Assembly (NCBI GenBank): GCA_017134815.1
Contig: CP071032.1
Span: 1,364,001 to 1,428,000, forward strand
DNA length: 64,000 bases
Direction: 5' to 3'
Origin: Lentisphaerota bacterium
GTDB lineage: Bacteria > Verrucomicrobiota > Lentisphaeria > Victivallales > Victivallaceae
Shown: in pieces, positions 28,115 to 37,460 of the stretch
Layout: each line of letters opens with the position of its first letter
Numbering within the stretch: position 1 is the first letter of the stretch
Translations under genes and position numbers: made by a program
Notes under the pieces: generated by a model
What the model was told of the DNA's origin: nothing
Seen by the model: only the letters and a program-made list of their open reading frames with translations
Database searches by the model: none

Positions 28115-28273
28115 TTTGTACCCCTTTTGTACCCCTTTTGTACCCCCCTTTGAGCTCAACTTGTACCTCTAGGGGTACAAATTTTGTACCCCCTTTGAGC
28201 TCAATTTGTACCCCGGGTACATTTTAAAACCAAGCAAATACATTAATTATCAATAACTTACAACTTGTACCCC
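28115..28273. repeat. Cluster of TTGTACCCC iterons
   Basis: At least six TTGTACC-type units occur in 28,115-28,273, one of them as an inverted AGGGGTACAA. Two are joined to CCTTTGAGCTCAA. The cluster lies just upstream of the HTH-like gene at 27,671 and would suit operator or iteron function. Confidence 0.75.
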
Positions 28274-28335
28274 TAAATAAAAAAGTGAAAAATTTGTCTA
28301 AACCGGGCGGGGGTCCCACCACCTCTAAAATTGCA
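28222..28335. repeat. Conserved upstream block of the HTH module, copy 1
   Basis: The block contains CAAATACATTAA, TTGTCTAAACCGGGCGGGGG and CACCTCTAAA. It matches 43,640-43,745, upstream of the second HTH-like gene. A shorter trace occurs near 45,417. It may hold promoters for genes on both sides. Confidence 0.6.
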
Positions 28336-28397
28336 AAATCTCTCACAGTACCTTATAATTAATAAATAACAGCTAATTCAAAGGAAGGATTAGATAA

Positions 28398-28853
28398 ATG
28401 TCAACAGATTATATTGAAGAACAAAAGAGTTATATTAGGACGATATACGAACAATTTAAAATCATAAATAGCTACAATACAACAATTGCATATATTGGAT
28501 TCGCTTCATTCTTTTTTATGGCAAACTACGTAAAGGATCAGAACCTTGGCAATAAAACCCTTTCCTTAATTGCAATAATAAGTATGAGTATCTCAATCGC
28601 TATTTTTACAGCACATGAAGTATGGAGAGCCTTATTTTTTTCTGATTACACTTCTAAGCAAGCTGTTGCTATAGAAAGCTTACCAGAAAAGAATCCACTA
28701 AAGTTAGTAAACGATAAATATGAAGTTAATGCAATAAGATTTCAAAAGTATAATAAATGGTTCTTTACTCTTTCAGTATCATGTGCAATAATTGCAATCA
28801 TACTTATGTTTATTAACTATTTTATAATATTATGCTCCTATTTAAAACAATAG
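28398..28853 (+). CDS. Small multi-pass membrane protein
   Basis: This 151-aa protein starts at ATG 28,398 after AAGGAAGG. Three hydrophobic segments are visible (about 31-47, 57-76 and 121-145), with a charged loop of about 40 residues before the last. No family is recognised. Small membrane proteins of this shape occur in mobile-element cargo, but nothing here shows a specific role. Confidence 0.55.
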   Translation: MSTDYIEEQKSYIRTIYEQFKIINSYNTTIAYIGFASFFFMANYVKDQNLGNKTLSLIAIISMSISIAIFTAHEVWRALFFSDYTSKQAVAIESLPEKNPLKLVNDKYEVNAIRFQKYNKWFFTLSVSCAIIAIILMFINYFIILCSYLKQ

Positions 28854-28946
28854 GGTTCATTTTTTTCGACTCATAAAAAACTCCCATATGTTCTCTTAAT
28901 TTAACTCTTATCTTAAATGAAAGCAATATACTTATAATATACTAAA

Positions 28947-29033
28947 ATGGCTGAAAGTGATAAAGAAGATTTTGATGCGGTCGGTAGAAGTGCAACCAAA
29001 GAATTCATAAGTATTATAAATAAAGAAAGTTAA
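28947..29033 (+). CDS. Possible 28-residue acidic peptide or remnant
   Basis: ATG to TAA encodes MAESDKEDFDAVGRSATKEF and eight more residues. There is no ribosome site of note. It may be the tail of a decayed gene. Confidence 0.2.
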   Translation: MAESDKEDFDAVGRSATKEFISIINKES

Positions 29034-29133
29034 AATGATTAACCTTAAAAATGGGCTAACATCTCTCTCGCATAATTTTATCTGTAATCTTATTTTTAAA
29101 TTAATATAGAATAAAAGCAAAGGTTAGAGGATT

Positions 29134-29751
29134 ATGATAGAAATTAAGAAAGATTGGCAAAATTATGAAGTATTTTTAAAAAAAGGAAGGAATCTTAAGC
29201 TAGCTTCAGCTGGAATGATATGCTATTACCTAGGTATTATAAAATCAGTTGATACAAATCAACTTGGAGTAAAGTTTGACCTGGGAAACTTCTTGTTGGG
29301 GGCATTAATATTACTATTTTTATATTCCTCTTTTTCATTTTACCAAGCATGCTACTATGAGAAAAAAATGCTTAAAATATTATGTAAAAAATATTTAAGA
29401 ATTTTCAAGATTGAAGAAGCAAAAAGATATAGATTAATAAATATTGGAGATATCTCATTTTTTCATCATGTCGTTAAACCTTTATTCATTTCTTTTCCAA
29501 TTAAAAATGTAGAGAGAATAGATAATCAGGGGAACTGGATCAAGACAAATGTTAATGATTATGAAAAAATAAAAATTTATATATCTAGACGAGCTGCATT
29601 ATGTTCATTAAAAGATATTTTTATACGTTCAATTGCAGGCAGCGAGTTCTTGTTGCCTTGGCTTTTAGCTTTTGTAGTAACAGCTTGGGGGAGTATAATA
29701 CTAATCTTCTTAGTAATTTTAAGAATTATTGAAAAGTTCTCTTCAACCTAA
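29134..29751 (+). CDS. Membrane protein of unknown function
   Basis: This 205-aa protein starts with ATG after AGAGG. Hydrophobic segments lie near residues 23-38, 50-70 and 168-197. A basic middle part (KKMLKILCKKYLRIFKIEEAKRYR) is probably cytoplasmic. No family is recognised. The stop codon is immediately followed by a structured repeat that also follows the next gene, suggesting the two units share origin. Confidence 0.5.
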   Translation: MIEIKKDWQNYEVFLKKGRNLKLASAGMICYYLGIIKSVDTNQLGVKFDLGNFLLGALILLFLYSSFSFYQACYYEKKMLKILCKKYLRIFKIEEAKRYRLINIGDISFFHHVVKPLFISFPIKNVERIDNQGNWIKTNVNDYEKIKIYISRRAALCSLKDIFIRSIAGSEFLLPWLLAFVVTAWGSIILIFLVILRIIEKFSST

Positions 29752-29810
29752 ATAAACGCCCCCGTTACCAAGAGCGTTTACCGACCGAAGTGTTCCCAGT
29801 CCGATGATAG
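29752..29810 (+). repeat. Post-gene hairpin repeat, copy 1
   Basis: TAAACGC and GCGTTTA pair, followed by CCGACCGAAGTGTTCCCAGTCC. The copy at 30,803 has TAAGCG / CGCTTA, so paired bases change together. It starts one base after the stop codon. Confidence 0.65.
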
Positions 29811-30053
29811 TTTAATGCATTTAGCTATTCATGCAAGGGTATCCAATGTAAAATCTTGCATATGTTTATGTAGCCACGAATGAAAAAACGGATTTATTTA
29901 TATATAGTTAGTCAGCTAATTTGAGCAGAGACTTCCAAAAAATTCTATTTTAGCAAATCTATGCATTTACATTTTGAGCAATCATTAGTAATTTAAATTG
30001 AATAAGTAATGCATAAAGTACTTAATGGTAATAAAAAAATATAAGGAGCAAAT

Positions 30054-30803
30054 ATGGAAAGCATTTCCAGAAAATCAAAATATATTGCATTTCTAGATGA
30101 ATGCGGAGATCACTCACTAAATGCAAGCGATAAAGGATTTCCAATATTCTTACTTGTTATGCTTGTTGTAGAACGTAAAAATTATGTAGAAGTGATGATT
30201 CCCAAAGTCAACAAGCTTAAACTTGATTATTGGAGTCATGAAGGAGTAAATCTCCATAATAGAGATATCCGTAAAGCCAATGGTCCCTTTTCTTTTCTGA
30301 ATGATTCAGGCTTAAGAGATAAATTTTTGTATGATCTTTCTAAAATAATGAAAGAATGTAAGTATAAACTTTTTATCAGCGCTATTGATAAACAAAAACA
30401 TAAAAATAAATATGGTCCTAATGCATATAACCCATATAACCTTGCTTTAAAATTCAACTTAGAAAGAGTTTGGAATTTTTTATCATTAGAAAACGAAAAT
30501 GAACTTCCAATAATTGCTGAGTCTAGAGGAGTAAAAGAAGATAACGCCTTAGAAATAGAATTCTTAAGACTTTTGCAATATGGCTCAGAATACATTAGTG
30601 GATTGACTAGCCTTAAAAGCAAATTGTCTTTTAAAAATAAACGTCACAACATTATTGGAATGCAATTGGCTGATCTTTGTGCCCACCCTTGTGCAAGGCA
30701 TATCCTCAAACCAAACCAGAAAAATCAGGCTTTCGATATCGTCTTGGAGCACGTATATAAAAATAGGGACATCAAAGGTTGGAAGGTTTTTCCTGAGAAC
30801 TAA
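30054..30803 (+). CDS. DUF3800 protein, predicted RNase H-like fold
   Basis: This 249-aa protein starts at ATG after AAGGAGC. It has the DUF3800 signature: YIAFLDECGDHS near the N-terminus, an extended alpha/beta core and MQLADLCAHPCARH near the C-terminus. The acidic residues Asp15 and Asp of LADL are typical metal ligands. The family is common on mobile elements and near defence genes, but its activity is not established. No restriction or abortive partner is beside it. The stop is followed at once by the post-gene hairpin repeat. Confidence 0.85.
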   Translation: MESISRKSKYIAFLDECGDHSLNASDKGFPIFLLVMLVVERKNYVEVMIPKVNKLKLDYWSHEGVNLHNRDIRKANGPFSFLNDSGLRDKFLYDLSKIMKECKYKLFISAIDKQKHKNKYGPNAYNPYNLALKFNLERVWNFLSLENENELPIIAESRGVKEDNALEIEFLRLLQYGSEYISGLTSLKSKLSFKNKRHNIIGMQLADLCAHPCARHILKPNQKNQAFDIVLEHVYKNRDIKGWKVFPEN

Positions 30804-30860
30804 ATAAGCGACCCCGTTTCCAGAATCGCTTACCGACCGAGTATTCCCAGTCCAATGATA
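30803..30860 (+). repeat. Post-gene hairpin repeat, copy 2
   Basis: TAAGCG (30,805) and CGCTTA (30,827) pair, followed by CCGACCGAGTATTCCCAGTCC. It begins at the last base of the DUF3800 stop codon. Confidence 0.65.
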
Positions 30861-31358
30861 CTGTATTCCACTCACTAATCAATGCAATTGAAAAATCAAA
30901 AAAAATCAAAAAAATGTAGTAATATTGGCACTTAGTGACGTCTTGTGCCATTCTATGCCACTAAAAAAAAGACAAAATAACTACGAGTGTCACAATTATT
31001 TTATTGTAAAAAATAGTTTTTTTTGTATAAGAAAAATGATGCTACCTTAACTTGGTTAAACAACCTTTTTCTAAAACGTAGTAATCATCATATTCCTTAT
31101 CCCAAACTCCATTGTACTTATAACATCTCCTATTTACCTTTAAAAATCCCCAAATACCCCCCTGAAAACATGAAAAAAATTCACCTTTTTTTAGAGCACT
31201 AACCTTTTTGTCCACGTTTCCCTTGAACGTCCTCTTACTAAACCACTTTTGCTCTTTTAAATCATAAAAATGTTCTTTCTCAAAATTGAAAATTAATTAT
31301 TTAGGCTTATAATAATCAGTCGTTTTTAGAGGAAACTTTTTTAGAATAAAGTGTTTAC
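30861..31358. other. AT-rich intergenic region
   Basis: About 500 bp without a credible gene. It ends with the upstream region of the first binding-protein gene. No strong promoter pair or hairpin was seen. Confidence 0.5.
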
Positions 31359-32384
31359 ATGAGAGTTTTATTTTGTATCCTGTCTTTATTCGTAGCTTTT
31401 AACCTTTTTGGCAAAGAAATCAATGTAACTTATCCTACAGGTATGTTTCACCTGCAATTGATCGTTATGAGAAAAAAGGGGCTTCTTCAAAAAGAGTTTG
31501 CAAAAGATGGGGTCAAAATAAAGTTTCACGATATTACCAACGGCTTGGAGCAAGCCAGGGCTGCATCCGACGGCAAAATTGATGTCTGTGCAAGTCTAAA
31601 TACTACCAGCATAATTACAGCGGCAGGTCAAAATATAAAACTCAATATAATCGGAGCAGTTTCCAACCCTATTAACACATTGGCTTTGTTGACTCTTAAG
31701 CCAAATATTAAGTCAGTCAAAGATTTAAAAGGCAAAACAGTTGCCTGTATTAGAGGAGGTACTTTTCACCAATTGCTGCTTGAAGCGTTAGCAAAGAACA
31801 ATATGACCATAAAAGATGTCAATTATCTACCAATGTCAATATCGCAAACCTATAGTGCTATGCTAGATGGCAAAGTAGATGCTGCAGTCTTAACTATTAC
31901 TCAAATGTTGGACGCTAAAAAACGAGGCGCAAGAGTTTTGATAACAGCCAGAGGGCTAATGCGACCTAAGCTAGTTGTTGCGGTCACTGAATCTTTTGCT
32001 AAAAATCATCCAAGCTGGGTCGGAAGATATATGAAAGTTCAAAATGAAGCTATGGAATTTATTAAAAACCATAAACGTGAAGCCTTACAGTTAGCGGCTG
32101 AAGATCAGGGTGTTTCCTACAAAGATGCTGAATGGTTACATAGCAATACCAATTTGATCAAAACCTTAAACAAAGATGATATAATGAGTTTAAAAGATGA
32201 TATTGAGTTTTTGTTTCGGCAAAAACTTATTCCCAAAAGAGTAGATATTCTTTCCAGAGGTACGGCAATAGATATAATTTTTGAAGATTTTGTAAAAAAC
32301 CAAATTAGTATATGTGCAGTTAGTTCTCCTAGTATTCTTGAAGCTTTCCATGCCTCAAGCGATAATAGTTTACGATATAATTAA
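31359..32384 (+). CDS. THI5/SsuA-like periplasmic binding protein, copy 1
   Basis: This 341-aa protein has a signal peptide (MRVLFCILSLFVAFNLFGK) and the two-lobed fold of NMT1/THI5-like or SsuA-type solute binding proteins. Recognisable blocks are VTYPTGMFHLQLIVMRKKGL, KSVKDLKGKTVACIRGG and MLDGKVDAAVLTITQM. Such proteins deliver pyrimidine precursors, sulfonates or similar small ligands to ABC transporters. No permease or ATPase gene lies anywhere in the window, so this is an orphan. It is nearly identical to the next gene over the first 200 residues. Confidence 0.85.
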   Translation: MRVLFCILSLFVAFNLFGKEINVTYPTGMFHLQLIVMRKKGLLQKEFAKDGVKIKFHDITNGLEQARAASDGKIDVCASLNTTSIITAAGQNIKLNIIGAVSNPINTLALLTLKPNIKSVKDLKGKTVACIRGGTFHQLLLEALAKNNMTIKDVNYLPMSISQTYSAMLDGKVDAAVLTITQMLDAKKRGARVLITARGLMRPKLVVAVTESFAKNHPSWVGRYMKVQNEAMEFIKNHKREALQLAAEDQGVSYKDAEWLHSNTNLIKTLNKDDIMSLKDDIEFLFRQKLIPKRVDILSRGTAIDIIFEDFVKNQISICAVSSPSILEAFHASSDNSLRYN

Positions 32385-32449
32385 TAAAACTAAAAAAGAA
32401 TACAAAGTTTTCGATCTTTTTAATAGTCTAATCTTTAGTTTACAAGTTT

Positions 32450-32499
32450 AAATAATGACTTTTAGAGTACATAATTTTATTCTCTAAAAGTCATTATTT
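32450..32499. terminator. Long hairpin after binding protein 1
   Basis: AAATAATGACTTTTAGAG and CTCTAAAAGTCATTATTT are perfect complements (18 bp) around a 14-base loop. The T run after it is short. Confidence 0.65.
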
Positions 32500-32578
32500 A
32501 CTTTTGAAAAATGCATTATTGAAGATTATAATATTTAATCGCTTTACGAGGAAATTTAATTATAATTTTGAGGTCTCA

Positions 32579-33553
32579 ATGAGAGTTTTATTCTGCATTC
32601 TGTCTTTATTCGTAGCTTTTAACCTTTTTGGCAAAGAAATCAATGTAACTTATCCTACAGGTATGTTTCACCTGCAATTGATCGTTATGAGAAAAAAGGG
32701 GCTTCTTCAAAAAGAGTTTGCAAAAGATGGGGTCAAAATAAAGTTTCACGATATCACCAACGGCTTGGAGCAAGCCAGGGCTGCATCCGACGGCAAAATT
32801 GATGTCTGTGCAAGTCTAAATACTACCAGCATAATTACAGCGGCAGGTCAAAATATAAAACTCAGTATAATCAGAGCAGTTTCCAACCCTACCAACACCT
32901 TGGCTTTGTTGACTCTTAAGCCAAATATTAAGTCAGTCAAAGATTTAAAAGGCAAATCAGTTGCCTGTATTAGAGGAGGTACCTTTCACCAATTGCTGCT
33001 TGAAGCGTTGGCAAAGAACAATATGAACATAAAAGATGTCAATTATCTACCAATGTCAATATCACAAACCTATAGTGCTATGCTAGATGGCAAAGTAGAT
33101 GCTGCGGTCTTAACTATTACTCAAATGTTGGATGCTAAAAAACGAGGCGCAAGAGTCTTAACAACAGCAAAAGGACTAATGCGTCCCAAGTTAGTTGTTG
33201 CTGTTAGTAAATCTTTTGCCAAAAATCACCCAGACTGGGTTAAAAGATACATTAAAGTCCAAGATGAGGCAATGGAATTTATTAAAAATCATAAACGTGA
33301 AGCCTTAGAGCTAGCTGCTAAAGACCTTGGCATTTCCTATCAAGATGCTGAATGGTTGTACAACAACACCAAATTAATAAATACCTTAAACAGAGATGAC
33401 ATTAAAAGTTTAAGAAAAGATATTGACTTCTTGTATCAACAAAAACTTATCCCTAGAAAAGTAAATATCCTCTCAAAAGGTGCTGGAATTGAAATAGCTT
33501 TTAAAAACTTTGTAAAAGACCAAATTAGCCTATGTGCAGTTAGCAATAAGTAG
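32579..33553 (+). CDS. THI5/SsuA-like periplasmic binding protein, copy 2
   Basis: The ATG at 32,579 follows TTGAGG and starts the same signal peptide as copy 1; the frame extends 25 codons upstream into unrelated DNA. The 324-aa product is close to copy 1 up to about residue 200, then diverges (KSFAKNHPDWVKRYIKV against ESFAKNHPSWVGRYMKV). That pattern indicates a recent duplication or gene conversion of the 5' two-thirds. Ligand-lobe motifs are intact. No transporter subunit is nearby. Confidence 0.85.
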   Translation: MRVLFCILSLFVAFNLFGKEINVTYPTGMFHLQLIVMRKKGLLQKEFAKDGVKIKFHDITNGLEQARAASDGKIDVCASLNTTSIITAAGQNIKLSIIRAVSNPTNTLALLTLKPNIKSVKDLKGKSVACIRGGTFHQLLLEALAKNNMNIKDVNYLPMSISQTYSAMLDGKVDAAVLTITQMLDAKKRGARVLTTAKGLMRPKLVVAVSKSFAKNHPDWVKRYIKVQDEAMEFIKNHKREALELAAKDLGISYQDAEWLYNNTKLINTLNRDDIKSLRKDIDFLYQQKLIPRKVNILSKGAGIEIAFKNFVKDQISLCAVSNK

Positions 33554-33563
33554 CTTTTAAAAA

Positions 33564-33613
33564 TGTGTAATGCTCCCCTTGCAAAGGGGGAGCATTACAC
33601 ATATCTTTTTTTC
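33564..33613 (+). terminator. Terminator after binding protein 2
   Basis: TGTGTAATGCTCCCC and GGGGAGCATTACACA pair perfectly (15 bp) and are followed by TATC and eight T. Confidence 0.9.
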
Positions 33614-33776
33614 CGGTTAATATTTATTCCAAAAATAGTTAATACCCTTAAGTTGCGATGGTTGTACTATTCTCAAACATATAAATTTTATTTACTATAA
33701 TTGAAATATATTATTGAAAATTATAATAGTTACTCGTTTTAATGAGAAAATTTATTCATAATTTTAAGAGGTCAAA

Positions 33777-34649
33777 ATGAGAGTTTTATTCTGCATCCTG
33801 TCTTTATTCATAACTTTAAACCTTTTGAGCCTCGAAATAAATGTAACTTACCCCAGAAATCCATTCAACCTGCAATTGATAGTTATGAAAAATAAGGGAC
33901 TACTGGAAAAAGAATTTGCGAAAGATGGGATAAAAATAAAATTTCATGATATAACCCATGGTCTGAAACAAGCCCAAGCGGTTGCTGCAGGCAAAGTCGA
34001 TATCTGTGGTTCTATAAATACCACCAGCATAATTGTAGCGGCAGTCCAAAATATAAAACTGCATATAATAAGAGCAGTTTGCAATCCTACTGACACCTTA
34101 GCTTTGATGACTAATAATCCAAATGTTAAATCAGTAAAAGACTTGAAGGGTAAAACTGTAGCAACCCCCAGCGGAGCTTACTTACAACAGATGCTAATCG
34201 AGGCATTAGCAAAAAGTAATATGACATTAGAAGACGTCAATTATATTCCAATGTCACTGGCAGATACATACAATGCTATGTTAGATAAAAAGGTAGATGC
34301 TGTATTATTGACCACAGTTGAAATGTTGAACGCTAAAAAACGAGGAGCAAGAGTTTTAACGACAGCAAAAGGGCTAATACACCCTAAATTAGTTGTGGCG
34401 GTTAGCGAATCTTTTGCCCAAAAACACCCAGGCTGGATTAAAAGATACATCAAAGTACAGAGTCAGGCCGAGGAGTTCATTAATAACCATAAACATGAAG
34501 CATTGCAATTGGCGGCTAAAGACCTTGATATTGACTATAAAGACGCAGAATGGTTGTATAACAACACAAAGTTTATCGACACTTTAAGTAAAGGTGACAA
34601 GAACCGTATAGAAGCTGAAATTAATTTTTTGTTATCCCTAGAAAAGTAA
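33777..34649 (+). pseudogene. THI5/SsuA-like binding protein, copy 3, frameshifted at its 3' end
   Basis: The frame encodes 290 residues with signal peptide and conserved lobes (VKSVKDLKGKTVATPSG, MLDKKVDAVLLTTVEM). It ends early at INFLLSLEK. A deletion of about 13 bases near 34,632 removed the YQQKL codons. In the next frame the remaining tail (PRKVNILSKGAGIEIAFKNF) continues to a stop at 34,740-34,742 and is almost identical to copy 2. The protein may still fold, since the lost part is only the C-terminal helix. Confidence 0.8.
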
Positions 34650-34780
34650 ATATTCTGTCAAAAGGTGCTGGAATTGAAATAGCTTTTAAAAACTTTGTAA
34701 AAAGCCAAATTAGCCTATGTGCAGTTAGTATAATTAGCTCATAATAGAGCTTACACAAAGTTAAAATTTTTATATTTTTT

Positions 34781-34850
34781 TTAGGGCCGTTAACCAAAAC
34801 CGGCCCTTTTTTGATGTTCTGTGCTCAACGTAACTGGGTTAACGTTAACC
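34781..34850 (+). repeat. T1 repeat, copy d
   Basis: GGGCCGTTAACCAAAACCGGCCC plus six T, then GGGTTAACGTTAACC, a perfect 14-base palindrome. It follows the third binding-protein gene and could end its transcript. Confidence 0.85.
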
Positions 34851-35406
34851 TCGTCATTTTTTGATTTATTGATTTAATGATATAGAATAAAATTATTTTC
34901 TTACTATCCATTCACTATTTAATAATATTTTCAATCACCAAATATTATCAATTTCTTAAATCTTATAACTTAAATAATATCCCCCGAAGCAAAAAGAACT
35001 TTGATTAAGTAACTAATGCTTTATCGTTATTTAATGCTTTTTAGGTACCAATACATAATTACTTCCAAAGTTTTTTCATGAGTTATAATCATTGCTTTAT
35101 AAAATCACCCACCAACAGTTGATCTAACCAAATAGCCTGATGTTATAAGACTAATGCAAAGGCATTATTTAGATGCACCTAACTATTTAATATAAAAATC
35201 ATTACGAAATACTTAAACATTTACTATGACAATTACATCTATATCTCTAAAATTCGAAGTAGGCTAATTGTACATTACCTGACCCTGGGAAACAGGTCTA
35301 ACAATGTGCATCTTAATTTCAACTCCTAAATAATTTATTCTTTACGGTTATTCAGGAATTGTCTCAAAATTACCAATTATTAAAAACTCAAAAAGGATTA
35401 ACTATT
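34851..35406. other. AT-rich intergenic region
   Basis: About 550 bp without a supported gene or a strong secondary structure. Confidence 0.5.
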
Positions 35407-36054
35407 GTGAGAAAAAAAGTACTTTTCTGTTTTACTGCAGTGTTATGTTTCGTATGCTTCAAAGCATTTTGCAATTTTCCAGCTCCTCCTAAAAAAATTG
35501 TTTTCTACTCTAATGCAGACCAAGCAGGTTACCTGTCAAATTTTGATTATAATCGAATAACAAACGACTTTAATCAGGAAATTTCTTTCATGAACTCTGG
35601 TTATAATGGATACGATAAAGCTTCTTCGGTTGTAAACTCAGGCATCATAAAATACGATTATTGTGATCAAAATAATTTTACTGTTGCAAAAGGTACAGAT
35701 ATTGCTGTTATATTTTGTTTTGATGAACCTTTTAAAAGATTACCATCACAAGAACAACTAGATGCATTTTACCAGGAAATGGTAAAAAAAATACAGGACA
35801 ACAATAAGGTGGGAATAGGTAGCATTAGTGGACAATACACAAAATCCTCAATTCCCATTTGGGTAATACTTGGCGGCTCATTTGAGCCAGTTCTAACTGA
35901 CACATCTGGGACTCCTAATCCTTTAAAAAAATATATATGTCCTTCAATATTTTATAAAAATAATATAAATACCTATTACTCACAGATAGAGTATGTGTTT
36001 CAAATTATAGCACATGACTATGATGGTTATTTAAGATCAGCAATATATAGATGA
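35407..36054 (+). CDS. Small secreted protein, unknown family (member 1 of a pair)
   Basis: The GTG at 35,407, after AAAGGA, is preferred because it starts a signal peptide (VRKKVLFCFTAVLCFVCFKAFC). The mature 190-residue part is an alpha/beta domain: KIVFYSNADQAGYLSNF, then TDIAVIFCFDEPFKRLP and FYQEMVKKIQDNNK. The layout resembles the following gene (DIVVIFGRNVGFL, YYKKMISDIRNANP), so they are likely distant paralogues. No catalytic motif is recognised. Confidence 0.6.
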   Translation: MRKKVLFCFTAVLCFVCFKAFCNFPAPPKKIVFYSNADQAGYLSNFDYNRITNDFNQEISFMNSGYNGYDKASSVVNSGIIKYDYCDQNNFTVAKGTDIAVIFCFDEPFKRLPSQEQLDAFYQEMVKKIQDNNKVGIGSISGQYTKSSIPIWVILGGSFEPVLTDTSGTPNPLKKYICPSIFYKNNINTYYSQIEYVFQIIAHDYDGYLRSAIYR

Positions 36055-36176
36055 ATTGATCTTTCATTATTAAGCAGTTCCCCCTTGATTACTATATATC
36101 ATGAGTGTTAAAAATTGGGGTGAGCAAATTCCTCGGTGTTGATAATTTTAACATTTAAAAAATTGATGGAGTTTTT

Positions 36177-36764
36177 ATGAAAAAAACGACAATTCTATTA
36201 TTCGCAATCACATCTTTTTTTGTATCATTTAGCGCGTTTTCACAAAATATAAATTATGTTTGTTATCGTAATTGCCCAGTAAACGGTTTAATCAATAATC
36301 TTAATAGATATGGTTCCAATAGTGAGCTAAAGTTCACTTTTTATCCATATAACTACGAAAAATCAAACGACTATATTTTAACTACGAATGCAGATATAGT
36401 TGTTATCTTCGGACGAAACGTAGGATTTTTAGATCCAACAACTTCTTACAGTAAGATTGAAACTTATTACAAAAAAATGATTAGTGACATTAGAAATGCG
36501 AATCCAAATATTGTGATTTGTGGAATATTGCTAGTTTCTAATTCTAGATTTAATAATGCTTTCACTGGTGCTTTTAATAGCTTTTCATCTGATAAAAATA
36601 TTAAATATACCTATTGTGAAGATATCAATGGTATGCAGGTTGTTGGCAATATGTTAAGATTACTTGATCCCCAACCTATGCCTCCATCCCATCCAATTGT
36701 TCTAAATACGGCAAACGGACACACAATCCAGTTTGATTCTAACCTTCAATCGATAAATCCATAA
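36177..36764 (+). CDS. Small secreted protein, unknown family (member 2 of a pair)
   Basis: This 195-aa protein has ATG after ATGGAG and a signal peptide (MKKTTILLFAITSFFVSFSAFS). The mature part has a central strand ADIVVIFGRNVGFLDP and helix YYKKMISDIRNANPNIVICG, recalling a SGNH- or flavodoxin-like alpha/beta fold, but no active-site residues stand out. Its tail is Pro- and Asn-rich. A T2 terminator follows by 18 bp. Confidence 0.6.
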   Translation: MKKTTILLFAITSFFVSFSAFSQNINYVCYRNCPVNGLINNLNRYGSNSELKFTFYPYNYEKSNDYILTTNADIVVIFGRNVGFLDPTTSYSKIETYYKKMISDIRNANPNIVICGILLVSNSRFNNAFTGAFNSFSSDKNIKYTYCEDINGMQVVGNMLRLLDPQPMPPSHPIVLNTANGHTIQFDSNLQSINP

Positions 36765-36782
36765 ATTTGTATTTTTTCTTTT

Positions 36783-36812
36783 AGCCCGGCCATTGTATTG
36801 GCTGGGCTTTTA
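36783..36812 (+). terminator. T2 terminator
   Basis: AGCCCGGCCA and TGGCTGGGCT pair around TTGTAT and are followed by TTTTA. It follows the gene ending at 36,764. Confidence 0.85.
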
Positions 36813-36868
36813 CCTTATCGCTGTCCCATTACATAGACTAATCCTCCTGCCCAAATATATTTGTTTTA

Positions 36869-37384
36869 TTAATCTACCAACTCGCACTCCCTAAAAGCGA
36901 CATCATTAACTGTACAGTCAAAATCCAACTTTCCTTTCAACGTAATATGCACACCTTCAACGATCCCGTCCTTGAAGTCTTTACCATATTTCATATAACA
37001 CGGAATTCGCCGACAAAAACGCTTTCTCTTTAAATACGGAATCAAGACACTGATACAGATGTAATCTTCTTCGAAAAGCACATCTCTTCTATTATTAGGG
37101 TCTGGCTTCAAGCTGTGAACGATCCCGCTAATCAGAAATTTTTTGCCGGTATACTTTTCCTTAGCCCAAGAGTAGTCTGCTTTGAACTTTTTGACGATAT
37201 GATCAGCGATGTTGGAATCAAGTATTAGTAAGGTTCCAGTTTTGTATTCGATATTCATCACGAGGTTTCGCATGAACCTTGCTTTACTGGAAGCATTTGA
37301 TGAGACAATAGCGTAAGACGACTTGCAGCAAATAATTACAAATAACATACAAAGACATTTCAGTAACAGCGGCCCATTCAACAT
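36869..37384 (-). CDS. Exported OB-fold-like protein, family P1 (copy b)
   Basis: This 171-aa protein shares with 18,263-18,757 the start context, an N-terminal hydrophobic leader (LLLKCLCMLFVIICC) and the core KKFLISGIVHSLKP...FEEDYICISVLIPYLK...ITLKGKLDFD...DVAFRECELVD. It has an extra segment of about 10 residues after the leader. Conservation through the whole domain, with many synonymous differences, indicates selection on the protein. The leader RNA upstream is duplicated with it. Confidence 0.7.
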   Translation of the reverse strand: MLNGPLLLKCLCMLFVIICCKSSYAIVSSNASSKARFMRNLVMNIEYKTGTLLILDSNIADHIVKKFKADYSWAKEKYTGKKFLISGIVHSLKPDPNNRRDVLFEEDYICISVLIPYLKRKRFCRRIPCYMKYGKDFKDGIVEGVHITLKGKLDFDCTVNDVAFRECELVD

Positions 37385-37460
37385 TATTCAGCACTTTCTT
37401 GTTAATCATGAAAACAGTAAAAGGAAATACAAATTACAAGAATTAGGCCGCCGTCATAAA

